Positions 1 through 6,417 of a DNA stretch of 7,344 bases are shown one piece after another. The translations under genes were made by a program, and so were the position numbers. The stretch is from assembly GCA_022826345.1 (NCBI GenBank), contig JAJDVB010000175.1, positions 1-7,344 on the forward strand, given 5' to 3'. The first letter of the stretch is position 1. The number at the start of each line of letters is the position of its first letter. Below the pieces are notes generated by a model. The model saw nothing but the letters and a program-made list of their open reading frames with translations. It had not been told where the DNA came from and ran no database searches. This stretch comes from Alphaproteobacteria bacterium. Its GTDB lineage: Bacteria > Pseudomonadota > Alphaproteobacteria > UBA828.

Positions 1-2919
1 GGCGTCGCGGCTCTCTCCATCGCAGCCGGCATCATCGGCTGGGTCGTGCTGCGCAACGTCGACACGGCCCAGACCACCATCGTCGATCAGGCCCTGCCGG
101 CGATCGCCGAGGGGCGGATCATCGCCGAGACCTCGAGCCGGATCGCCGCGCGCGGCGCCCTGCTTGCTGCGGCCGAGAGCCAGGCCGAGCGGCAGGCGGA
201 GGCCCACATTCTCCGCTCCACGACCGATTTGCTCTCCGCCCGGCTCGATGCGCTGGAGGGGTACGGCTTCCCCGACGAGGAAGTGGCCGAGCTGCGCGGC
301 GTGGTCTCGGCGCTGGCGGCCAACCTGGAGCGGCAGGACGAGATGGTCGCGGCGCGGATCGAAATGAACGCCGTGATGGCCGCCTCGGTCGCGCGCACGC
401 TGGCCGCGGCCGGCGAACTCTCCGCACTGTCCGAGACGCTCACCTCCAATGCGGCGTCCGGCGCGACCGTGGTGATCTCCAACCTCTACGAGCTGGTCGA
501 GGACCGGGCGCGCCTGCCGGCCACGCTGGATGCCTTCGACCGGCTGGTCGAGGCCGATCTGTTCCTGCTCGAGCGGATGTTCGAGCTCAGGATGCGTGCC
601 TCGGAGCAGGGGCTGCTGCTGAACCAGCTCAGCCGGGCGCGCGACGCCTCCGAAATCGACTGGATCGAGGAGCGCTACGGCGGCAACCTCCGCATCCTGC
701 CGCGCCGCGTGGCCCTGATCGACGACCCGATCCGCCGCGAGCAGGCGGGGACGCTCGTCGCCGCGCTTGACGCCGACGGGCCGCCCGGCACGTTCGGCCT
801 GTTCGAATTGCGCCGCCGGACCCTGGCCCTCGATGCGGCGCTCGCGAGCCTTGCCGACGACAACCGCGCGCTGACCGACCGGATGAACGAGGGCGTCGCG
901 GCGGTGGTCTCCCGCTCCCAGCTGATCGCCGCCGACGCATCCGAGGCGGCGGACAGCGCCGTGGAATTCGGCGGCCTCACCGTGCTGCTGCAGATCGTGC
1001 TCTTCATCGCCATCGCGGGCGCCATTGCCTGGCTCTACGTCCATCGCAATCTCGTCCACCGGCTCAGGGCGCTGCACCGGGTGATGCAGAGCCTCGCCAG
1101 CGGGCGCCTTGACGTTGACGTGCCGGCGGGAGGCAGCGACGAACTTTCGGACATGGCCAAGACGGTCGAGGTGTTCCGCAACAACCTGAGCGAAAAGAGG
1201 GAGCTCGAGAAAAAGCAAAAGCAGACCTACGACGAGCTGCAAGAGCACAAGGAACAGCTGGAAAGGCTGGTCGACGAGCGCACGGCGCAGTTGACGGACG
1301 CCAACGCGCGGCTCGTCGAGGAGGTGCAGAACCACGACCAGGCGCGGGCCCGCGCCGAGCAGGCGAGCCGCGCCAAGTCGGAGTTCCTTGCCACGATGAG
1401 CCACGAGATCCGCACCCCGATGAACGGCGTGCTCGGCATGCTGCGGCTCATGGCCGACGGGCCGCTGAACGACCGGCAGCAGCAGCAGGTCCGGGTCATG
1501 CGCTCGTCGAGCGAGATCCTGCTCGGCATCCTCAACGACATCCTGGATTACTCGCGGGTCGAGTCCGGCGAGATCGAGGTCGACAACGCCGTCTTCGACC
1601 TGCACGAGCTGGTGGAAGACATCGTGGTGCTCATGCAGGGCCGCGCGAGGGAGAAGGACCTCGCCCTTGACCTCACCATCGACGCGGGCGTTCCGGCGGC
1701 GGTGACGGGCGATCGCCAGAAGCTGAGCCAGGTGCTTCTCAACCTGCTCGGCAACGGCATCAAGTTCACGGACCGCGGCGCGGTCTCGCTCGCGCTCTCG
1801 AACGGCGCCGAGCGCGACGCGGTCCACCTCGCCGTGCGGGATACGGGCCCCGGCATCGCCGAGCCCGACCTGGCCCAGCTCTTCGAGCCCTTCTACCAGG
1901 CGGCGTCCTCGCGCCGGCGCGGGCAGCAGACCGGAACCGGCCTCGGCCTCGCCATCTCCCGGCGGCTGGTTACGGCGATGGGCGGGCAAATCGCGGTGGA
2001 GACGGAGCCGGGGGAGGGCAGCTGCTTCTCGGTCACGCTGCCGCTGCCGCAGAGCGAGGCCGCTGCCCAGCCGCCGGCCGAGGCGATACCGCACGGGGTG
2101 GCCGGGCCCGAGAGGGCGCTGAGCGTCCTCGTCGTCGAGGACAACGTGGTCAACGCGATGGTGGTCGAAGCCTTCGTCGCCAGGATGGGGCACGAGCCGC
2201 TGGTCGCGCCGACCGCCGAAGAGGGGCTCGCGCTGCTCGAGACCCGGACTTTCGATCTGGTGCTGATGGATATCAGCCTGCCGGGCATCGACGGCATCGA
2301 AGCGACGCAGCGCATCCGCGCCCACGCCGATGCGGCGATCCGCTCGCTGCCGGTCATCGCCATGTCGGCCCACGTTTTCGACAACGAGGTCGCCCAGCAC
2401 TTGCAGTCCGGGATGGATGCCTTCATCGGCAAGCCCATCGCGCCCGATGGCCTGGCGCAGACCATTGCCAGCGTTCTCAGCCGCTCGCCCGGCGCGCGCG
2501 CCGCACTGGACGGCGGCCGTGCCGGTGACGGAGGAGAGTCGATCATCGATCCTGCCGTCCTCGCGCAGGATCGCGCGGTCCTGGGGGCGGAGCGCGGCGG
2601 ACTCATGGTCGACACTTTTGTCGAGACGGCGCCGGCTCAGATTGAGGGCATCAGGCAGGCGCTTGCCGAGGGGCGGACCGAGCGAGCGGCCGACCTCGCC
2701 CACGCGCTGAGAGGCGCCGCCGGCAGCCTTGGGTTGCGCCGCCTTGCGGACCGCTGCGGCATGCTCGAGGCGCGCGCCCGCACGCCGGAGGCGGCGGCAG
2801 TTGCCGAGGAGCTGGACCGGTTGTTCGACGAATCGCGCGAGGCGCTGGTGACGCTCTGGGCGGGCCTCGAAACGGCCGAGCGCGAGGGTCAGGTGGTGAC
2901 CGCCGGGGTGAACAGGTAG
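1..2919 (+). CDS. torS: TorS-type hybrid sensor histidine kinase (HAMP-HisKA-HATPase-REC-Hpt), 5' end outside window
   Basis: Inner-membrane sensor kinase with a complete internal phosphorelay. The frame is open from base 1, and the residues before and around the GTG at 46 are hydrophobic (end of the first membrane helix), so the true start lies upstream and the GTG is not the start. Counting from that GTG: a mostly helical periplasmic sensor region to about 305, second membrane helix about 309-331, HAMP about 332-385, charged coiled coil about 385-420, HisKA with phospho-acceptor H453 in SHEIRTP, HATPase N-box around N566, DTGPG 599-603 and GTGLGL 630-635, receiver with E698/D699, phospho-acceptor D742 and K796, and a C-terminal Hpt domain with H886 in AHALRGAAG. 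This order and total size match the TorS family, which in E. coli senses TMAO through the periplasmic protein TorT. No TorT-like gene is visible. The last 31 bases overlap the convergent regulator gene, its likely partner. The family call is firm; the signal sensed is inferred. Confidence 0.9.
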   Translation, partial: GVAALSIAAGIIGWVVLRNVDTAQTTIVDQALPAIAEGRIIAETSSRIAARGALLAAAESQAERQAEAHILRSTTDLLSARLDALEGYGFPDEEVAELRGVVSALAANLERQDEMVAARIEMNAVMAASVARTLAAAGELSALSETLTSNAASGATVVISNLYELVEDRARLPATLDAFDRLVEADLFLLERMFELRMRASEQGLLLNQLSRARDASEIDWIEERYGGNLRILPRRVALIDDPIRREQAGTLVAALDADGPPGTFGLFELRRRTLALDAALASLADDNRALTDRMNEGVAAVVSRSQLIAADASEAADSAVEFGGLTVLLQIVLFIAIAGAIAWLYVHRNLVHRLRALHRVMQSLASGRLDVDVPAGGSDELSDMAKTVEVFRNNLSEKRELEKKQKQTYDELQEHKEQLERLVDERTAQLTDANARLVEEVQNHDQARARAEQASRAKSEFLATMSHEIRTPMNGVLGMLRLMADGPLNDRQQQQVRVMRSSSEILLGILNDILDYSRVESGEIEVDNAVFDLHELVEDIVVLMQGRAREKDLALDLTIDAGVPAAVTGDRQKLSQVLLNLLGNGIKFTDRGAVSLALSNGAERDAVHLAVRDTGPGIAEPDLAQLFEPFYQAASSRRRGQQTGTGLGLAISRRLVTAMGGQIAVETEPGEGSCFSVTLPLPQSEAAAQPPAEAIPHGVAGPERALSVLVVEDNVVNAMVVEAFVARMGHEPLVAPTAEEGLALLETRTFDLVLMDISLPGIDGIEATQRIRAHADAAIRSLPVIAMSAHVFDNEVAQHLQSGMDAFIGKPIAPDGLAQTIASVLSRSPGARAALDGGRAGDGGESIIDPAVLAQDRAVLGAERGGLMVDTFVETAPAQIEGIRQALAEGRTERAADLAHALRGAAGSLGLRRLADRCGMLEARARTPEAAAVAEELDRLFDESREALVTLWAGLETAEREGQVVTAGVNR

Positions 2920-3593
2920 CCCTCACCGTGCGCGGTCACGATGATCTCGGGATTCTTCGGGTTTTGTTCGATCTTCCGCCGGAGCCGGCGGATCAGGACG
3001 TCAATGGTCCGGTCGCCCGGCTCCCACGACCGGTGAGTGATCAGCGCGAGCAGACGTTCCCGCGAAAGCACTTGGCCCGGATGATTCACCAGGGCCGCGA
3101 GCAACTCGTGCTCGGCCCGGGTCAGCTGCACGGTCTCGCCCTCCGGCGAGACCAGCTTGCGGGCCGCTGAAGAGAACTTCCAACCGGCGAAGCGGCGCCC
3201 CGAGAAGGGCTCCCGCGTGCCTTCCTTGGCGCGGCGCAGGACGCTCTTGACGCGCGCGAGCAGCTCGCGCGGGTTGAAGGGCTTGGTGATGTAGTCGTCG
3301 GCGCCAATCTCGAGACCCAGGATCCGGTCCACGTCGTCGTCGCGCACCGTGACGAGGATGATTCCGACGTTGCTTTGCGCTCTGAGCTTTCGGGTCAGAT
3401 CGAGACCGTCTTCGCGCGGCAGGTTGATGTCGAGCAGGATGAGGTCGGCGGCATCCCGCTCCAGGATGCGCCACATGCGCTCGCCGTCCTCCGCCTCACT
3501 CACCCGATGACCTGCCGCCTGGGCATAGCCGGCGAGCTTGGTGCGGGTAACGGCGTCGTCCTCGACCACGACGATGTGATACGGGTCCGTCAT
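2889..3593 (-). CDS. torR: TorR-type response regulator, OmpR/PhoB winged-helix family
   Basis: Cytoplasmic DNA-binding response regulator of 234 residues, close to the usual length of TorR. The receiver domain (about 5-120) has the acidic pair around D12/D13, phospho-acceptor D55 in LLDINLP, T82, and K104 in the ITKPF motif. The C-terminal winged helix (about 140-230) shows TRAEHELL, the turn HPGQVLSRERLL, the recognition region RTIDVLIRRLRRKIE and the closing GEGYLF hairpin. An in-frame ATG at 3683 would add 30 residues, but they are not receiver-like and that start falls inside the -35 element of the likely promoter, so the ATG at 3593 is preferred; an adjacent GGAG gives only weak ribosome-binding support. 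The expected phosphate donor is Hpt H886 of the convergent kinase. It probably controls its own promoter and the divergent binding-protein gene, as is common for such regulators; target sites are inferred. Confidence 0.9.
   Translation of the reverse strand: MTDPYHIVVVEDDAVTRTKLAGYAQAAGHRVSEAEDGERMWRILERDAADLILLDINLPREDGLDLTRKLRAQSNVGIILVTVRDDDVDRILGLEIGADDYITKPFNPRELLARVKSVLRRAKEGTREPFSGRRFAGWKFSSAARKLVSPEGETVQLTRAEHELLAALVNHPGQVLSRERLLALITHRSWEPGDRTIDVLIRRLRRKIEQNPKNPEIIVTAHGEGYLFTPAVTT
2896..2939. repeat. Inverted repeat across the convergent 3' ends of the kinase and regulator genes
   Basis: GTGACCGC at 2896-2903 is the exact complement of GCGGTCAC at 2932-2939, and inside it GGTGA (2907-2911) can pair with TCACC (2923-2927). 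The structure covers both stop codons' surroundings in the 31-base overlap. There is no T-run on either side, so it is not a textbook intrinsic terminator; it may still stop or slow transcription from either side, or be chance within constrained coding sequence. Confidence 0.35.
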
Positions 3594-3625
3594 CTCCGGG
3601 CCCCGCGCCTCGATCTCCACCGCAT

Positions 3626-3651
3626 TTTTACATCTTTCATGATCTTTTACA
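3626..3651. repeat. AT-rich direct repeats in the divergent control region
   Basis: TTTTACA occurs at 3626-3632 and again at 3645-3651 (19 bases apart), and ATCTTT occurs at 3632-3637 and 3642-3647 (10 bases apart, about one helical turn). This is an AT-rich island in otherwise GC-rich DNA, lying between the regulator start and its likely promoter core. Direct repeats about one turn apart suit binding of OmpR/PhoB-type regulators, but no specific regulator can be assigned. Confidence 0.35.
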
Positions 3652-3656
3652 GGCTG

Positions 3657-3685
3657 TTTATGGCAAGGGTCTGTCTTGTTCACAA
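3657..3685 (-). promoter_or_regulatory. Candidate sigma70 promoter for the response regulator gene
   Basis: On the minus strand TTGTGA (3685-3680) is followed after exactly 17 bases by CATAAA (3662-3657), each matching 4 of 6 consensus positions. Transcription would start near 3650, giving a leader of about 57 bases to the ATG at 3593. This agrees with the shorter start chosen for the regulator. Two decamers resembling the E. coli TorR box overlap the two elements, which would fit autoregulation. Confidence 0.4.
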
Positions 3686-3754
3686 CGCCCCACTAGGCTT
3701 GCAGGCTCGGCGCGGAAGGCCCGCGCACGAGACACGCTCATGCGAGCACCAATG

Positions 3755-3760
3755 AGGAGG
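3755..3760 (+). promoter_or_regulatory. Shine-Dalgarno site that fixes the start of the binding-protein gene
   Basis: AGGAGG lies 5 bases before the ATG at 3766. A second in-frame ATG at 3781 has no such site, and starting there would shorten the signal peptide's n-region by five residues. The 3766 start is therefore chosen. Confidence 0.7.
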
Positions 3761-3765
3761 CGACT

Positions 3766-4035
3766 ATGGTGGGTACGAATATGAGACGGTGGGTAATCGC
3801 GCTCGTCGCAGGGGCCGCGATCGGCCTGTCGGGCGCCGCGTCCGGCGTTGCTCAGGCCGCGGATTCCGACGACCCGATCAAGATCCCGATCCATAACTGG
3901 TCGAGTCAGATTGTGGGCGCCCACGTCTTGGGCAAGATTCTGAACGGCCAGGGCTTTGAGACGGAGTTCATCCCCGCCGACAGCCAGGTGGTCTACACCT
4001 CCATGCGCACCTTCGGTGCTAATATACTGATATAG
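3766..4035 (+). pseudogene. Truncated OpuAC-type periplasmic substrate-binding protein (glycine betaine/choline/TMAO class)
   Basis: Start of an ABC-transporter binding-protein gene that has lost its 3' part. It encodes 89 residues, against roughly 300 or more for the family. A signal peptide is clear: MRR at 6-8, a hydrophobic core to about 28, and an AQA-type cleavage site near 31-32. The mature start reads IKIPIHNWSSQ, then GKILNGQGFETEFIPADSQVVYTSM, typical of the first lobe of OpuAC-domain proteins such as glycine betaine binders and the TMAO binder TmoX; the Trp after Asn fits the ligand-box start. Family likeness stops after codon 80 (ATG at 4003-4005), and nine unrelated codons lead to the TAG at 4033-4035. 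A strong Shine-Dalgarno and divergence from the regulator gene suggest it was a regulated target or periplasmic partner of the two-component pair. The fragment cannot bind ligand. The exact substrate of the intact protein cannot be told. Confidence 0.8.
4023..4028 (+). promoter_or_regulatory. Possible -10 element for the integrase unit
   Basis: TATACT (5 of 6 consensus matches) stands in an AT-rich patch just inside the left boundary. No good -35 lies 16-18 bases upstream, so support is weak. A start near 4035 would place the Shine-Dalgarno-sequestering stem at the very 5' end of the message. Confidence 0.25.
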
Positions 4036-4038
4036 CGT

Positions 4039-4127
4039 TGTTTTCCTCCTCCTTACCTTGGCCGACAATGGCGAATTCGGTTTCCGTTTTTCGCCCCGGC
4101 TGCAACAGGAAGTGCAGGAGGAAAATA
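4039..4127 (+). promoter_or_regulatory. Leader hairpin able to mask the ribosome-binding site of the first integrase
   Basis: TTTTCCTCCT at 4041-4050 is the perfect complement of AGGAGGAAAA at 4116-4125, which contains the Shine-Dalgarno AGGAGG (4116-4121, 7 bases before the ATG at 4129). Pairing extends by a G-U (4040/4126) and a U-A (4039/4127) to 12 consecutive pairs, with a 65-base loop. In RNA this would hide the ribosome-binding site up to one base before the start codon. The function is inferred; only the complementarity is seen. Confidence 0.45.
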
Positions 4128-4128
4128 C

Positions 4129-5253
4129 ATGGCCACACTTCGCCTCGACCAACGCCGGGTCGATGCGCTCAAGCCTCGCAGGGCCGCCTACGATGTCCGA
4201 GACCGAGAACTCAGAGGTTTCGGTGTAAGGGTTTTGTCCTCGGGCGCCAAGCGCTACTTCATCCATAGCCAGCACGATGGCCGGCGGGTCTGGAAGACCG
4301 TCGGTCCCGTCGGTTCCATTAGTGTGGACGAGGCTCGCGAGTTCGCAAGAACTCTGTTGGTCTCCATCAGGACGGGAAGCGACTGCGAGACCGCGGTATC
4401 GCCCGACACTCCCTTCGAGACAGTCGCGGACGAAGTGTTCCGCCGCTACGCCAGAAACTGGAAAGAGTCCACGATTAAAGTCAATCAAAGCTACTACAGG
4501 AGCCAGATACTGCCCTGGTTCGGTGGCCGCTTGATCGGGGACATCGGCTCCCGCGACGTCCGGCAGTGGTACGCATCCCTTCACGAGACTCCGGTTGCGG
4601 CGGATCGCTCGGCCCCCATCCTCTCGGTCATCATGCGCCAGGCCGAGGTTTACGGCTATCGGCCGGAGGGAACTAACCCCTGCGCGGGCATTAGGAGGTA
4701 CCGTCGCCAGGGGCGCGAGCGCTTCCTGTCGGCGGCCGAAGTCAGACGGCTGGGAGAAGTCCTGGCAAACCATGAGGCTGACCATCCGCAGACCGTCGCC
4801 ATCATTCGGCTTTTGCTGCTCACCGGATGCCGCAAGAGCGAAATCATTTCCCTGAAATGGAGCTACTACCGCGAGGACAAGCTGTTCTTACCGGATAGCA
4901 AGGTCGGGCCGCGCACGGTCTGGCTCTCGTCCCCCGCACGCGACATACTCGACCATTTGCCCCGCAAAGCGGTTTGGGTCTTCCCCTCGCCGAGAAAGAG
5001 CGGCTCTCTGAGTGCAGAGGCCCTCCGTCTGAGTTGGCATCGCGTGAGGACGGAGGCGAGTCTGCTCGACGTCCGCCTTCACGACCTTCGACACACGCAT
5101 GCCAGCATGGCCCTTGCGCAGGGCGAGACGGTGCTGACCATCGGCCGGCTTCTCGGGCACCGCAATCCAGCAACAACGCTTAAATACATCCACCTGTCCG
5201 ACGCCACGGTGCGCGAGGCGGTCGACACCGTCGGTGCCTCCCTCAAGGGTTGA
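4129..5253 (+). CDS. Tyrosine recombinase / phage-type integrase, first of tandem pair
   Basis: Site-specific DNA recombinase of 374 residues that would cut and rejoin DNA at the element's attachment sites through a covalent phosphotyrosine. The N-terminal part (about 1-85) is an arm-type DNA-binding domain as in P4-like integrases (RELRGFGVRV, then SVDEAREFA), followed by a SAM-like core-binding domain (about 90-180) and the catalytic domain. All catalytic residues are present: R235 in TGCRKSE, K258 in the beta hairpin, H318 and R321 in HDLRH, H344 in LLGH, and nucleophile Y353. The length is normal for the family. The ATG at 4129 is supported by AGGAGG seven bases upstream. It is followed after three bases by a second integrase, so the two are probably co-transcribed. 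Base composition is visibly less GC-rich than the kinase gene, which fits transfer. Target specificity cannot be read from the sequence. Confidence 0.93.
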   Translation: MATLRLDQRRVDALKPRRAAYDVRDRELRGFGVRVLSSGAKRYFIHSQHDGRRVWKTVGPVGSISVDEAREFARTLLVSIRTGSDCETAVSPDTPFETVADEVFRRYARNWKESTIKVNQSYYRSQILPWFGGRLIGDIGSRDVRQWYASLHETPVAADRSAPILSVIMRQAEVYGYRPEGTNPCAGIRRYRRQGRERFLSAAEVRRLGEVLANHEADHPQTVAIIRLLLLTGCRKSEIISLKWSYYREDKLFLPDSKVGPRTVWLSSPARDILDHLPRKAVWVFPSPRKSGSLSAEALRLSWHRVRTEASLLDVRLHDLRHTHASMALAQGETVLTIGRLLGHRNPATTLKYIHLSDATVREAVDTVGASLKG

Positions 5254-5256
5254 GTC

Positions 5257-6417
5257 ATGGCCGTTAAGAGGAGGCGACTGACCGACACCAACGTCGCGAA
5301 GCTGGCGTCGGCCGCCCGCGAGTACACGGTCTGGGACACGCGCCAGGCGGGTCTCGGGGTTCGGGTGCGGCCGTCGGGGAACCGGAGCTTCGTTTATTGG
5401 CGGAAGGGCGAGGGCGGCGCACGCAGGATCACCCTCGGGCCTGCGGCGTTGATGAGCGTCGAGGAGGCGCGTGCGGAGTGCCTCGCCATTGAGACCGGGG
5501 CACGGCCAGAGCGAACGAGAAGCTCTACGATCCCGACCTTCGCAGCGTTCGCCGAAGATCAAGGCCGGTCGTGTTTCGCCCGAGGCAATCCGTCGACGCG
5601 CAAGGTCACGGCCAAGATCGTCTCGGCACGCCTTCTTCCGGCCTTCGGCGAGTTGTCGCTGGATCGAATCACTCGCGCCGGTGTGACCCGCTGGTTCGAT
5701 GAATGCAGCAGAACCACGCCTGGCGCGGCTAATAGGGCGTTGAACTTGCTCGCCCGGATCTTGAATCATGCGATCGTCTGCGGCCATCTCCAGTCGAACC
5801 CCGCACGTGGCATCAAGTGGAACCCCGGTGCCAAGCTCACCCGCTTCCTCTCGGGTGAAGAAGTGCAGCGACTTCATCGGGCGCTCAATCGCCACGATCA
5901 CGCTCGACCCTCGCGGGCGCGACAGGCCGACGTGATCCGCCTTCTCTTGCTGACCGGCTGCCGCAAGGGCGAGATACTGAACCTGCGCTGGCAGGACGTG
6001 GACGGGGACACGCTCAATCTGGTCGATGCCAAGTCCGGACCGAGGCGGGTCTTTCTCAGTGCGCCAGCCCGCGCAATCCTTGAGAGGCAGCCGCGAGCGG
6101 GGAGCTTCTGGGTGTTTCCCTCGCCGGTCGATCCGAGCCGTCCACTGTATCCTGATCTGCCGCTCTGGCACTCGGTACGCAAGGACGCTGGGATCGAAAA
6201 CGTGCGCCTCCATGACCTGCGACATACGTTCGCGAGCCACGCCGTTCTGCAAGGTGTCCCGCTTCCGGTGGTCTCGCGTCTGCTCGGCCACAAGCGCCCG
6301 AGCATGACTCTGCGCTATGCCCACGTCGGCGACAAGGAGACCGAGGCAGCGGCGGAACGCATCGGTGTTGCGATTGCGCGAGCATTAAGTGGTAGAGGGT
6401 ACATGACAAACGATTGA
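5257..6417 (+). CDS. Tyrosine recombinase / phage-type integrase, second of tandem pair
   Basis: Second integrase, 386 residues, same plan as its neighbour but clearly diverged, so not a recent duplicate. The arm-type N-terminus (about 1-85) has RQAGLGVRVRPSG and MSVEEARAE; a core-binding domain follows (about 90-185), then the catalytic domain with R236 in TGCRKGE, K259 in DAKSGPR, H319 and R322 in HDLRH, H345 in LLGH and nucleophile Y354. Nothing essential is missing. The ATG at 5257 comes three bases after the stop of the first integrase, with AAGGG (5245-5249) seven bases ahead, so translation is likely coupled. The pair may act as a heteromer on asymmetric half-sites, or one may insert and the other excise; both ideas are inference. 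No third recombinase follows, which separates this from the three-gene RIT elements. Confidence 0.93.
   Translation: MAVKRRRLTDTNVAKLASAAREYTVWDTRQAGLGVRVRPSGNRSFVYWRKGEGGARRITLGPAALMSVEEARAECLAIETGARPERTRSSTIPTFAAFAEDQGRSCFARGNPSTRKVTAKIVSARLLPAFGELSLDRITRAGVTRWFDECSRTTPGAANRALNLLARILNHAIVCGHLQSNPARGIKWNPGAKLTRFLSGEEVQRLHRALNRHDHARPSRARQADVIRLLLLTGCRKGEILNLRWQDVDGDTLNLVDAKSGPRRVFLSAPARAILERQPRAGSFWVFPSPVDPSRPLYPDLPLWHSVRKDAGIENVRLHDLRHTFASHAVLQGVPLPVVSRLLGHKRPSMTLRYAHVGDKETEAAAERIGVAIARALSGRGYMTND

Larger units (their letters stand above)
4006..6417 (+). mobile_element. Tandem tyrosine-recombinase module inserted in the binding-protein gene; right end undefined
   Basis: Between the break in the binding-protein gene and the end of the second integrase everything is foreign to the transporter locus: an AT-richer leader and two integrase genes in one transcription unit. 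The left boundary is set by loss of OpuAC likeness after 4005. The right boundary could lie anywhere from 6418 into the gene-poor stretch or beyond the window, since the missing part of the binding-protein gene is not seen. No cargo gene is visible in the window, so this may be the integrase end of a larger island or a small element carrying only recombinases. Confidence 0.6.

Noticed and set aside
3594..3683. 30-residue N-terminal extension of the response regulator starting at the ATG at 3683
   Set aside because: The added residues do not resemble a receiver domain, the family starts just before the IVVVEDD strand, and the upstream ATG lies in the likely -35 region.
4038..4268. Leader ORF of 76 codons (or from the ATG at 4068) overlapping the first integrase
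   Set aside because: No ribosome-binding site, no recognisable protein, and most of it is an out-of-frame reading of the integrase gene.
3658..4785. Long minus-strand open frame of 375 codons across the binding-protein fragment and the first integrase
   Set aside because: It is a shadow of real plus-strand genes in GC-rich DNA and has no protein-family signature; it would also cross the insertion junction.
5268..5279. GAGGAGGCGACT, identical to the 12 bases holding the binding-protein Shine-Dalgarno (3754-3765)
   Set aside because: At 5268 it encodes residues near the start of the second integrase and no start codon follows at usable spacing; most likely coincidence.
4888..6324. Minus-strand open frame of 478 codons opposite the integrases
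   Set aside because: The plus strand carries two integrases with complete catalytic motifs; the minus frame has no domain signal and runs across the boundary of both genes.
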